Assembly (NCBI RefSeq): GCF_018614055.1
Contig: NZ_JAGGPB010000055.1
Span: 21,586-62,285, forward strand
Length of the DNA: 40,700 nucleotides
Source: Streptomyces sp. ISL-98
GTDB taxonomy: Bacteria > Actinomycetota > Actinomycetes > Streptomycetales > Streptomycetaceae
Direction: 5' to 3'
Shown here: one piece after another, positions 25,348-33,097 of the stretch
How the letters are laid out: each line of letters opens with the position of its first letter
Position numbering within the stretch: position 1 is the first letter of the stretch
Translations under genes and position numbers: made by a program
The notes under the pieces: generated by a model
What the model was told of the DNA's origin: nothing
Seen by the model: the letters and a program-made list of their open reading frames with translations, nothing else
The model's database searches: none

Positions 25348-26160
25348 TTGTTGGGACCGGGCTCGGAATCGACCATGATCCTCGGTGTTCACGGGGTCCT
25401 CGGCCTGAAGCCCTGGATTCGTCGGGCGTACGAGGACGAGGAGCTCGAAGAGGACACCTTCAGCCTCGTGGTCAAGCGGACCATGGCCTACGGGTGGAGT
25501 TCGTTCCATGCCGGAGGCCCGGAAACCGGGCGCTGGGGCCACAACGACGCAGGCGGTGACTGGAGCCAGGACGGACGCGTTCGGCAGCTGGCCTGGCTCC
25601 AGGTCGACGTCCCGGGCGATCCGCGCGGGCAGCGTCTTCCGGTCCTTCCGGCTGCCACGGTCCTCGGTGACGTACTCCATCGCGTGGGCCGGTTCCAGCT
25701 CACGGGACTGCACACGCTGGCGCCGATGGACCTGGCTGTCGACAGCCGCGCGGACCTTGCCAACGCGGCTGACTGGTTCTCCCTGGCGGAACAGGCGGAA
25801 CAGGGCGGGGAGTCCGGTGAGTTCACCCTGTCCGTCCTCGGTACGGAGAAAGCCGACCTGCCCGGGCGCGCGGCCGGCATTCTCGCCTCAGCCCTGGACC
25901 GTACGTACGGATGCATGACCATCGAGGCTTCACCGGCCGACGACGGCACCGCACGGGCCGGGCTGTCCCTGCCGCTGGCCGGGGAGTTGCAGACCGAAGG
26001 CCTGCGGCACGGTCCGGCCTTCCGGTGCGGTGTGCGGGAGTGGTCGCTGGACGTCGCCGCCTGGGCGACCGAGGTGTTCATCGATGCCGTCAGGGAGAGC
26101 GGGCCGACGGGCCCGGTGCTTCTTACGGTGTCGAAGATGTCCAGGCCTGCGGCGGCCTGA
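25348..26160 (+). CDS. Hypothetical cytoplasmic protein following the secreted-protein gene
   Basis: A 270-residue protein I do not recognise. It has no signal peptide or membrane helix. The TTG start at 25348 is supported by AGGAG at 25337-25341 overlapping the previous stop; ATG 25375 (MILGVHGVLG) is an alternative with weaker context. The C-terminal part (LAGELQTEGLRHGPAFRCGV, EVFIDAVRE, PVLLTVSKM) looks like a small mixed alpha/beta domain. Its spacing implies coexpression with the secreted protein. It ends eight bases from the convergent AraC gene. Confidence 0.75.
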   Translation: MLGPGSESTMILGVHGVLGLKPWIRRAYEDEELEEDTFSLVVKRTMAYGWSSFHAGGPETGRWGHNDAGGDWSQDGRVRQLAWLQVDVPGDPRGQRLPVLPAATVLGDVLHRVGRFQLTGLHTLAPMDLAVDSRADLANAADWFSLAEQAEQGGESGEFTLSVLGTEKADLPGRAAGILASALDRTYGCMTIEASPADDGTARAGLSLPLAGELQTEGLRHGPAFRCGVREWSLDVAAWATEVFIDAVRESGPTGPVLLTVSKMSRPAAA

Positions 26161-26168
26161 GCTTCACG

Positions 26169-27125
26169 TCAGGCAGCCACCCGCGCCTCCCGCCGGTATA
26201 CGCCGGGAGCCGTGCCGTATTCGCGTTTGAAGGCTTTCGCGAAGGCGAACTCGGAGCCGTATCCCGTCCGGGAGGCGACGGTTGTCAGCGGTGCGTCGGA
26301 TTCGCGCAGCAGTCTGGCGGCCGTGGTCATGCGCCAGCGGGTCAGGTACGCCATGGGCGGTTCGCCGACGAGGGTCGTGAATCGTCGGGCGAAAGCCGCG
26401 CGGGAGAGGCCTCCCCGGTCGGCCAGCGCCTCGACGGTCCACGTCGCCGAGGGGGCCTCGTGGATGGCCGCCAGGGCCGGGGCGACCGCCGAGTCGCCGA
26501 GCGCGGCGGCCCAGCCGGCGGCGGCTGCGGAGGGCTGGGCCTCCAGCCAGGCCCGCAGGATGTAGAGCAGGAGCGAGTCGATCAGCGTGGGGACAATGCC
26601 GTCGGACCCGATCCGGGGGTTCTCCAGCTCCGCGCCGAGCAGTTGGACCGCCGCGCTCAGCTCGGGGTGGCGGCCGTGCCGCGTCGGCAGGTGGATGACC
26701 TCGGGCAACTGGCGGACCAGGGGGTGCGGACGCCCCTGGTCCAGGTGGTAGTTGCCGCACAGCAGGCTCGTACGGGCGCCGTCGCCGCCCATCGAGACGG
26801 TGGCGATCGGCGAACCCGGACGGAAGTGCTCCGGCCTCTCCTCCTCGGCGGGCGTGGCGGGATGGTCGGCGAGGATGTGGCCGCGGCCGTCGCGCAGGAA
26901 GACCACGTCGCCGGGGCTCAGTGCGATCGGCTTCAGCGGTTCCAGGCGTACCGGTGCGTCCTCGTCCTCCAGCGGTATCAGCCAGCACGTGCCGTGCAGC
27001 ACCACATGGAAACCCGCCCCCGCGACGGACGGCAGCCGCAGCCCCCACGGCGCGCGGCCTTCCGTACGGACGGACGTCGGACGCCCGGTGCGCATCGACG
27101 CCAGCGCTTCGGTCAGGATGTCCAA
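26169..27125 (-). CDS. AraC-family regulator with N-terminal cupin domain
   Basis: A 318-residue protein. The N-terminal cupin-like sensor (about 20-140) includes HVVLHGTCWLIPL, LSPGDVVFLRDGRGHILADH and LLCGNYHLD. The C-terminal AraC domain (about 215-315) has two helix-turn-helix motifs: LADRGGLSRAAFARRFTTLV and VASRTGYGSEFAFAKAFKRE, the second with the family-typical YGSEFAFAKAFKR. The TTG start at 27125 follows GGAGGACG. The upstream codirectional gene is a quinone oxidoreductase 35 bases away, and regulators of this cupin_6-type often sit beside their target oxidoreductase. It probably controls that gene, but the effector is not evident. Confidence 0.92.
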   Translation of the reverse strand: MDILTEALASMRTGRPTSVRTEGRAPWGLRLPSVAGAGFHVVLHGTCWLIPLEDEDAPVRLEPLKPIALSPGDVVFLRDGRGHILADHPATPAEEERPEHFRPGSPIATVSMGGDGARTSLLCGNYHLDQGRPHPLVRQLPEVIHLPTRHGRHPELSAAVQLLGAELENPRIGSDGIVPTLIDSLLLYILRAWLEAQPSAAAAGWAAALGDSAVAPALAAIHEAPSATWTVEALADRGGLSRAAFARRFTTLVGEPPMAYLTRWRMTTAARLLRESDAPLTTVASRTGYGSEFAFAKAFKREYGTAPGVYRREARVAA

Positions 27126-27160
27126 CGTCCTCCCCCTCCTCTTGGCCGCCCGAGACTGCC

Positions 27161-28087
27161 TCAGACGACGGTCAGTACGATCTTGCCCTGCGCACGCCCC
27201 GATCCGACCACCTCATGCGCCTTGCCGGCCTCGGCCAGCGGGAACGTCTCACTGACGTACGGGCGGATCCGCCCCGCGTCGACGAGCTCGGCGATCGCCT
27301 CCAGCGACGCGTAGTCCGGCTCCACCGAGATCCCCGCGAAGCGGTATCCGGCGGCCTCGACCTTGGCGGCGAGCTCCCGGTCCCCGTGCTCCATGATGCT
27401 GACGAGCGTGCCGCCGGGCTTCAGTACGTTCAGGGAACGCTCGCCCTGGGAGTTGGAGTCGAAGACCACATCGACGTCCGTCACCGCCTCGGTGAAGTCG
27501 GTGGTCCGGTAGTCGATCACCTCGTCGGCTCCGAGACCCCGTACGAAGTCGTGCTTGGGCGCGCTCGCCAGCGCGATCACATGAGCACCGCGCGCCTTCG
27601 CTATCTGCACCGCGAGATGACCGACGCCACCCGCTGCCCGGTGGATCAGCACCCGGTCGCCGGCGGACACGTTCGCCGCGTCCACCAGGCCCTGCCAGGC
27701 AGTGAGCGCGGCGAGGGGGAGTGCGGCGGCGTGCACATGGTCGAGGGATGCGGGCTTACGGGCCAGCTGGCGCGACGGCGCTGCGACGTAGTCGGCGTAA
27801 CCGGTCGCGGCCCGAGGGAAGAACGGCATCCCGTACACCTCGTCGCCCACCTTGAACCGGGCCCCGGGGCCGGCTTCCTCGACGACGCCGGAGATGTCCC
27901 AGCCGACGCCGAAGACCGGCTCGCCGAGGAGGGGGTAGGCGCCGGACCTGACGGCCACGTCGACCGGGTTGACGGCGCTCGCGTGGACCCGGACGAGGAC
28001 CTCTGCGGCGAGCGGCTCGGGTCGCTCGGTCTCGACGATTTCGAGTACTTCGGGACCGCCGAAGGACTTCTGGACAACAGCGCGCAT
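27161..28087 (-). CDS. NADP-dependent zinc-independent oxidoreductase (quinone reductase-like MDR)
   Basis: A 308-residue medium-chain dehydrogenase/reductase. The N-terminal GroES-like part includes VRVHASAVNPVDVAVRSG and FKVGDEVYGMPFF. The NADP fold has RVLIHRAAGGVGHLAVQIAK (AAGGVG dinucleotide motif). The structural-zinc cysteines of alcohol dehydrogenases are absent, as in quinone reductases (QOR/ZTA1 group). ATG 28087 (MRAVVQKSFGGPEVLEIVE) is preferred over the TTG 54 bases upstream because similarity starts there and AGGGAG precedes it. It is cotranscribed with the AraC regulator downstream. Confidence 0.92.
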   Translation of the reverse strand: MRAVVQKSFGGPEVLEIVETERPEPLAAEVLVRVHASAVNPVDVAVRSGAYPLLGEPVFGVGWDISGVVEEAGPGARFKVGDEVYGMPFFPRAATGYADYVAAPSRQLARKPASLDHVHAAALPLAALTAWQGLVDAANVSAGDRVLIHRAAGGVGHLAVQIAKARGAHVIALASAPKHDFVRGLGADEVIDYRTTDFTEAVTDVDVVFDSNSQGERSLNVLKPGGTLVSIMEHGDRELAAKVEAAGYRFAGISVEPDYASLEAIAELVDAGRIRPYVSETFPLAEAGKAHEVVGSGRAQGKIVLTVV

Positions 28088-28202
28088 GGGGAGTCTCCCT
28101 GGGACGTTCGGGTTGATGTCCTCAACCGTAGGGAGATCCAACGAGCCGCAGAATGGCCTGCCGTCTCGGAAACATGTCCCAGCGTCTTGCGCCAGAGCGG
28201 TA

Positions 28203-28511
28203 TCAGGCGCCGTTCGTCTGGGGGTAGTTCGTCGCGATGTACGACCAGCGCGCCATCCCCAGCACGACGAACACCGCCGGCGGCGCCAGCCACCAGCCGC
28301 TCAGGGCGTGGCGCATCACCGGGAGGGCGGCGATCAGCAGAGTGGTGACGCCGATGAGGATCAGGCAGAAGGAGCCGACCTCCATCGCCGTCAGGCTGCT
28401 CTCGTCCCATGCGCCTTGCGGCGGATGCAGCGCCCAGAACGCGATGTAGGCGTTCAGCGCGTTCGCGAGGACCATCGCCGTTACCGCGGTCCCCCGGAGG
28501 AGGCCATTCAA
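28203..28511 (-). CDS. Small membrane protein, three transmembrane helices
   Basis: A 102-residue hydrophobic protein with segments at about 8-28, 44-66 and 73-92. It has no recognised motif; the last helix ends in ARWSYIATNYPQTNGA. The TTG at 28511 is the longest reading; ATG 28475 would shorten it by 12 residues and no start has a good ribosome site. It is upstream of and codirectional with the oxidoreductase, 115 bases away. Function unknown. Confidence 0.6.
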   Translation of the reverse strand: MNGLLRGTAVTAMVLANALNAYIAFWALHPPQGAWDESSLTAMEVGSFCLILIGVTTLLIAALPVMRHALSGWWLAPPAVFVVLGMARWSYIATNYPQTNGA

Positions 28512-28651
28512 TTCAGGCGCCCCATGTTTCCCCCGTGGGCCGTGCCCGTGCAGTGCCGTGCCGTGTGGTCTCGTGCAGTTCGGATTTTGATGCCTGGTTA
28601 ACGTACAACATCCGTAAGGGGGTTACGGGGCACCGCCTGTTACGCCGCCGC

Positions 28652-30256
28652 CTACGCCGCCCCCTTGATGCGGCGGATCGCGTGGCCCGCCAGGACGTCC
28701 GTACGGCGGCCGTCCTCGATCACGAACTTGCCGTCGATCAGGACGTACGGGATGCCGACCGGCAGCGTGCGCGGCGCATCGAAGGTGGAGCCCGCCGCGA
28801 CCGTGGCCGGGTCGAAGAGGACCAGGTCGGCCCGGTAGCCCTCGCGGATCAGGCCCCGGTCGGGGAGGCGCAGGCGGGCCGCCGGGCGGGAGGTGAGGTG
28901 GGCGACCGTCTCTTCGAGGGTGAGGATGTTGAGGTCGCGGGCGTAGTGGCCCAGGTAGTGGGGGAAGGTGCCGTACGCGCGCGGGTGCGGCTTGCAGCCC
29001 TGGAGGATGCCGTCGCTGCCGCCCGTGTGGACGCGGTGGCGCATGATCTGCCGCACGTTCTCCTCGTGGCCGACGTGCTGGAGGATCGTCGAGCCGAGGT
29101 TGTCGTCGATGAGCAGGCGGCGGGCCGTGGCCCAGGGGGCCTCGCCGCGCCGGGCGGCGGACTCGGCGATGGTTTTGCCGACGCAGCTCGCCAGGCCGGG
29201 GTCGCTGACGCCCGAGATCTCGATGGTGTCCCACTCGATGGGTACGCCGTGGCAGCCGTCCGCGCCGATCTCCTCCATGTGGTGGCGGATCTTCTCGGCG
29301 GTGGCGTCGTCCCGGAGGCGGGCGAGGATCGCCTCGGGGCCGCCCTCGCTCGCCCAGCTCGGCAGCATCGCGACGAGCGTCGTGCAGCCGGGCGTGTAGG
29401 GATACGTGTCGAGGCTGAGGTCCGCGCCCTCGGCGAGGGCCTTGTCGAGGAGGGCGAGGAGGTCCGGGGCCCTGCCCTTGTTCACGCCGAAGTTCATGGT
29501 GGCGTGGGCGAGGTGGAGGGAGCAGCCGGCGTTCCGGGTGAGGGTCACCATTTCCTCGTACGCCGCGAGGGCGCCGACGCCGTAGGAGCGGTGGTGGGGG
29601 CAGTAGTAGCCGCCGTAGCGCGCCACCACCCTGCACAGTTCGGTGAGTTCGGCGTCGTCGGCGTACATGCCGGGGGTGTAGGTCAGGCCGGACGACATGC
29701 CGACGGCGCCCTGCTCCATGCCCTCGGCGACGAGCTGCTTCATGCGGGTCAGCTCTGCGGCGGTCGCGGGGCGGTCGTCCCAGCCCGCCGCGTACATACG
29801 CACGGTGCCCTGCGGGACGAGGTACGCGGCGTTGACGGCGATGCCCCGGTCCAGGCGGTCCAGGTACTCGCCGACCGTCCGCCAGCCGAAGTCGATGTCC
29901 GAGCCGTCGCCGTTCCAGCCGGTGATCGCGCGGCGGACCTCGGTGAGCGTGCGGTCGTCGACGGGTGCGTAGGAGAGACCGTCCTGGCCCAGGACTTCGA
30001 GGGTCACGCCCTGCGCGGCCTTGGCGCTGTGGTCCGGGTCGCGGAGGAGGGCGAGGTCGCTGTGGGCGTGCATGTCGATGAAGCCGGGGGAAAGGGCGAG
30101 GCCGGTCGCTTGCAGCGTGCGGGGGGCGGTGAGGCGGGGGCCGCCGCCCTCGCGCCGTATATCGGCGATGCGGCCGTCGCTGATGCGGATGTCTGCGCGG
30201 TAGGAGGGAGTGCCGGTGCCGTCGATGACGCGGGCGTCGCGGATGACCAGGTCCAT
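28652..30256 (-). CDS. N-acyl-D-amino-acid deacylase family amidohydrolase
   Basis: A 534-residue amidohydrolase-superfamily protein of the D-aminoacylase (AmhX/DAA) group, removing an N-acyl group from a D-configured amine. The HxH metal motif is DMHAHSD (His63, His65); later ligands lie in CPHHRS, LHLAHA and HTGGSDG (Asp). In classical members a Cys in GNCG bridges the metals; here the loop reads GQDG (90-93), with Asp92 in its place. ATG 30256 follows GAGAGG; an upstream in-frame extension runs through repeat DNA and is not real. It is separated from the dehydratase by an intergenic repeat. With the neighbouring GntP, dehydratase and kinase, N-acetyl-D-glucosaminate is a plausible substrate. 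Confidence 0.92.
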   Translation of the reverse strand: MDLVIRDARVIDGTGTPSYRADIRISDGRIADIRREGGGPRLTAPRTLQATGLALSPGFIDMHAHSDLALLRDPDHSAKAAQGVTLEVLGQDGLSYAPVDDRTLTEVRRAITGWNGDGSDIDFGWRTVGEYLDRLDRGIAVNAAYLVPQGTVRMYAAGWDDRPATAAELTRMKQLVAEGMEQGAVGMSSGLTYTPGMYADDAELTELCRVVARYGGYYCPHHRSYGVGALAAYEEMVTLTRNAGCSLHLAHATMNFGVNKGRAPDLLALLDKALAEGADLSLDTYPYTPGCTTLVAMLPSWASEGGPEAILARLRDDATAEKIRHHMEEIGADGCHGVPIEWDTIEISGVSDPGLASCVGKTIAESAARRGEAPWATARRLLIDDNLGSTILQHVGHEENVRQIMRHRVHTGGSDGILQGCKPHPRAYGTFPHYLGHYARDLNILTLEETVAHLTSRPAARLRLPDRGLIREGYRADLVLFDPATVAAGSTFDAPRTLPVGIPYVLIDGKFVIEDGRRTDVLAGHAIRRIKGAA

Positions 30257-30339
30257 TGGTGGTGCCTCTCGCTTCTGGGGGAACCCAGTCCCCTTGCTTA
30301 CGGGGGCTGCGGTGCGGGCTCGGCGGCGTGTCCGGCGAA

Positions 30340-30490
30340 GCTTTTCTTTTCCCCTACCCGCCCCTTCCCGAACTGGGGCTCCGCCCCAGACCCCGCTCCT
30401 CAAACGCCGGAGGGCTGAAAGTTGCCCGGGGGTCTGGGGGCTTGCCCCCAGTTCGGGAAGGGGCGGGTAGGGGAACTGCGCCGCAGGCAC
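30340..30490. repeat. Intergenic repeat block in the catabolic cluster
   Basis: This block lies in the 268-base gap between the deacylase and dehydratase genes. It holds TGGGGC-TCC-GCCCCA (30374-30388), the exact 31-base inverted copy of 3539-3569 (30375-30405), a perfect hairpin CTGGGGGC-TT-GCCCCCAG (30434-30451), and AGGGGAACTGCGCCGCAGGC (30469-30488), identical to 3654-3673. The hairpins could terminate transcription of the dehydratase gene. No gene is present. Confidence 0.85.
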
Positions 30491-30524
30491 CTGCATCGCA
30501 CCCGCACCCGCAGTCGCGCCCCGC

Positions 30525-31808
30525 CTAGAAGAACGTCCGGATGTAATCCGTGACCGTCCCGTCCGCCTCCACCAGCGGAATCAGCTGCCACTTGTCGAAC
30601 GACGTGCACGGGTGCGAGAGGCCCATGCCCACCCAGTCACCCACCTCCAGCTCCGCGCCCGGCCCCGTCCGCACCCACCCGTGCTGGTCCGACAGCCCGG
30701 TGATCGTGATGCCGGTCGCCGGGCGGATCTCGCCGGTGCGTGCGTCGCGTACGACCTGCGCCTCCGGCAGGTCCAGGTCGTACGCCGCGTCCCGCTTCCC
30801 CGCGTTGACGAACGCCTGCTCCGGCGTCGGACGCGAGACGACCTGCGCCCAGAGGCGGAACGCGGGCTGGAGGGTGCCGTCGTCCGGGATGCGGTTGAAG
30901 GGGGTGATGCGGCGGTAGTGGCCGTCGTCATGCGAGACGTACGCGCCCGAGCGCAGCAACTTCAGTACCGGAAGCGAGAGTTCGGGGACGGTCGCGAAGA
31001 CGTCCGCCACCGCGTCGAACCACGCACTCCCGCCCGCGCTGATCACAATCTCGTCGAGCCCGGCCGGGAAGCGGCCCGCCTTGTCGAACTCCACCGCGAT
31101 CCCGACGAGTTGCCGCATCCACGCGTGGACCTTGTCGCTGTCCGCCTGCGGGACCTCGCCCTCGTACCCGGCGACCCCCACCAGCCGCAGCGTCGCCGTG
31201 GCCGCCACCGCGTCCGCGACCGCCGCGCAGTCGGCAGCTGTACGGGCGCCGGTACGGGCCCCTTCGCCGGCGCCGAGTTCGACCACGACGTCCACCGGTC
31301 GCGAGGGCGACGCCGCCCGCAGCGCTTCGTCCATCAGCTCGACGCCGCGCACCGAGTCGACGTAACAGATGAAGCGGAAGTCGGGATCGGCGTCCAGTTC
31401 CCCGGCCAGCCAGCGCAGCGCCACCGCGTCGACGACTTCGTTCGCGAGGAAGATCCGCTGGATGCCGTACGCACGGTAGACCCGCAGCTGGTGCGGAACG
31501 GCGGCGGTGATGCCCCACGCGCCGCGCGCGAGCTGGCTCTCGAAGAGCTGCGGCGACATGGACGTCTTGCCGTGCGGGGCGAAGGCGAGGCCGTGCTGCT
31601 CGGCGTACGTCTCCAGGAGCGCGAGGTTGTGCTCGACGGACTCGGCGGAGAGGGCGAGTACGGGGGTGGTGAACCCGCCCGTGAAGAGGTTGCGCCGCTC
31701 GGCCGCCAGCTCGCCGACCGTCAGCCCTTCCGCGTCCGGCGGGAGCGCCTTGAAGCGGTGGTCGACGCGCTCGTCGGCGAGTTGTACGACCGGGTTGCCT
31801 ACGGCCAT
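30525..31808 (-). CDS. PLP fold-III D-amino-acid dehydratase/deaminase (D-threonine aldolase / DSD1 family)
   Basis: A 427-residue protein of the alanine-racemase-fold group that includes D-threonine aldolase and eukaryotic D-serine dehydratase. The PLP Lys81 lies in FAPHGKTSMSPQ; a C-terminal metal pair His399-x-Cys401 lies in SHPCTSFDKW, matching the Zn-binding HxC of DSD1. It should eliminate water and ammonia from a beta-hydroxy D-amino acid. To my recollection D-glucosaminate dehydratase of Pseudomonas fluorescens belongs to this family, which would fit the adjacent KDG-type kinase; D-serine or D-threonine are alternatives. ATG 31808 follows GAGGAGGCTCCCTC and is divergent from the kinase across a candidate operator. 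Confidence 0.9.
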   Translation of the reverse strand: MAVGNPVVQLADERVDHRFKALPPDAEGLTVGELAAERRNLFTGGFTTPVLALSAESVEHNLALLETYAEQHGLAFAPHGKTSMSPQLFESQLARGAWGITAAVPHQLRVYRAYGIQRIFLANEVVDAVALRWLAGELDADPDFRFICYVDSVRGVELMDEALRAASPSRPVDVVVELGAGEGARTGARTAADCAAVADAVAATATLRLVGVAGYEGEVPQADSDKVHAWMRQLVGIAVEFDKAGRFPAGLDEIVISAGGSAWFDAVADVFATVPELSLPVLKLLRSGAYVSHDDGHYRRITPFNRIPDDGTLQPAFRLWAQVVSRPTPEQAFVNAGKRDAAYDLDLPEAQVVRDARTGEIRPATGITITGLSDQHGWVRTGPGAELEVGDWVGMGLSHPCTSFDKWQLIPLVEADGTVTDYIRTFF

Positions 31809-31829
31809 GAGGGAGCCTCCTCGATAAGT

Positions 31830-31852
31830 GTCGTTGCAGTATCTGCAACGAC
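31830..31852. promoter_or_regulatory. Perfect 10+10 bp palindrome, candidate IclR operator
   Basis: GTCGTTGCAG (31830-31839), spacer TAT, and CTGCAACGAC (31843-31852) form a perfect inverted repeat. It lies between the divergent dehydratase (start 31808) and kinase (start 31922) genes, about 21 bases from the former, so binding there could block its transcription start, and it abuts a candidate -35 of the kinase promoter. The IclR-family regulator encoded two genes away is the natural candidate binder. I saw no second copy upstream of the deacylase or GntP genes. Confidence 0.72.
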
Positions 31853-31854
31853 CA

Positions 31855-31884
31855 TTGCGCGTTTCGCTTGGCGCTGTCTAACAT
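31855..31884 (+). promoter_or_regulatory. Candidate promoter of the kinase-regulator-ridA operon
   Basis: TTGCGC (31855-31860) and TAACAT (31879-31884) are 18 bases apart, matching an HrdB-type -35/-10 pair. It begins three bases after the palindrome. The assignment is from pattern only. Confidence 0.35.
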
Positions 31885-31921
31885 CCGAGCCCAAGCAGGG
31901 TCAATGGTGAGGAGTTCGATT

Positions 31922-33097
31922 GTGGTGGACGAGGTTGACGTGGTGGACGTCGACGTCAACGTCAACTACGACGTCGACGTGGTCTGCCTCGGCGAGTCCA
32001 TGGTGACCTTCCTGCCGTCCCGTCCCGGCCGCCTCGCCGACGTTCCCTCCTTCGAGCGCGGCATCGGCGGCGCCGAGTCGAACGTCGCCTGCGCCCTCGC
32101 CGCCGCCGGCCACCGCGCCCGGTGGGTCAGCCGGGTCGGCGCCGACGGCTTCGGCGACCACCTGGTCGAAACCGTCGCCGCGTACGGAGTCGACACCTCC
32201 GCCGTCCAGCGCGACCCGCACCGCCCCACAGGCATCTACTTCCGTACGGCCATCGACCGCGACGCCGACGGCTTCGAGGTCGTCTACTACCGCACCGGTT
32301 CGGCGGCCTCCGCGATGTCCCCGCGCAACATGCCGCTCGACCGGCTCACCTCGGGCCGCGTACTCCACCTCTCAGGCATTACGGCCGCCCTCTCCGCCGA
32401 CTGCCTCTCTCTCGTACGCAGCCTGGTCGCCCCGCGCCGCCCCGGCCGCCCCCTCATTTCGTTCGACGTCAACTACCGCGCGAACCTCTGGCCCGAGAAC
32501 GCCGACGCCCACCTCCTCCTCGACCTCGCCCGCGCCGCCGACCTCGTCTTCGTCGGCGAGGACGAAGCGCAGACCGCCTGGGGCCTGCGCGGCCCCGCCG
32601 AGATCCGCGCAGCCCTCCCCGAGCCGGACGTCCTGGTCGTCAAGCAGGGCGCGACCGGCGCCACGGTCTACGGCGGGGACAGCGAGAGCGGCGGAAACGG
32701 CGGGAGCGGTGAGAGCGGCGGAAACGGCGGGAGCGGTGAGAGCGGCGGAAACGGCGGGAGCGGTGAGAGCGGTGAGTACGGCGGGAACGGCGCCGGAAGC
32801 GGCGCCCCCACCACCGTCCCCGGCCTCCGCGTGGACGTCGTCGCCCCCGTCGGCGCCGGCGACGCCTTCGCCGCCGGGTTCCTCTCCGCGACCCTGCGCG
32901 GCCTGCCCGTACGCGACCGGATCCGGCACGGGCACCTCATGGCCGCCGCCGCCCTCACCGTCCCCGGCGACCTCGGTACGCCCCCTGCCCGCGCACACGC
33001 CGACCGCCTCGCCGCCCTCGACGAGACCGCCTGGGGGAGACTTCGTCTCGGCCCCGGCTGGACGGGCGCCGCCGACCAGGAGGTACGTACGCCATGA
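31922..33097 (+). CDS. PfkB-family sugar kinase, 2-keto-3-deoxygluconate kinase-like
   Basis: A 391-residue carbohydrate kinase with the N-terminal CLGESMVTFLP, substrate-binding GGAESNVACALAAAGH, FDVNYRANLW (typical of KDG kinases) and the catalytic VGAGDAFAAG (G311-A-G-D314, Asp as base). It should make KDPG from KDG. The GTG start at 31922 has TGAGGAG at 31908-31914. Two oddities: an N-terminal Val/Asp repeat (DVVDVDVNVNYDVDVV), and a 27-bp, three-copy insertion encoding ESGGNGGSG units (residues 255-281), between the VKQGATGATV strand and the catalytic loop. The frame is intact. It overlaps the IclR gene by four bases. Confidence 0.9.
   Translation: MVDEVDVVDVDVNVNYDVDVVCLGESMVTFLPSRPGRLADVPSFERGIGGAESNVACALAAAGHRARWVSRVGADGFGDHLVETVAAYGVDTSAVQRDPHRPTGIYFRTAIDRDADGFEVVYYRTGSAASAMSPRNMPLDRLTSGRVLHLSGITAALSADCLSLVRSLVAPRRPGRPLISFDVNYRANLWPENADAHLLLDLARAADLVFVGEDEAQTAWGLRGPAEIRAALPEPDVLVVKQGATGATVYGGDSESGGNGGSGESGGNGGSGESGGNGGSGESGEYGGNGAGSGAPTTVPGLRVDVVAPVGAGDAFAAGFLSATLRGLPVRDRIRHGHLMAAAALTVPGDLGTPPARAHADRLAALDETAWGRLRLGPGWTGAADQEVRTP
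32684..32773 (+). repeat. 27-bp coding tandem repeat inside the kinase gene
   Basis: Three identical copies (32684-32710, 32711-32737, 32738-32764) and a partial fourth (32765-32773), each beginning GAGAGCGGCGGAAACGG, encode ESGGNGGSG. The length is a multiple of three, so the frame is kept. A flexible Gly/Ser/Asn loop results. Confidence 0.92.

Noticed and set aside
28409..30418. A 669-codon open frame antisense to the deacylase
   Set aside because: A codon-bias shadow: Val/Gly/Ala/Arg-rich with no motif, while the opposite frame is a complete amidohydrolase.
30469..30488. AGGGGAACTGCGCCGCAGGC as an att site pair with 3654-3673
   Set aside because: The sequence between the copies is ordinary core and catabolic DNA with no integrase, and the shared segment belongs to a wider intergenic repeat block.
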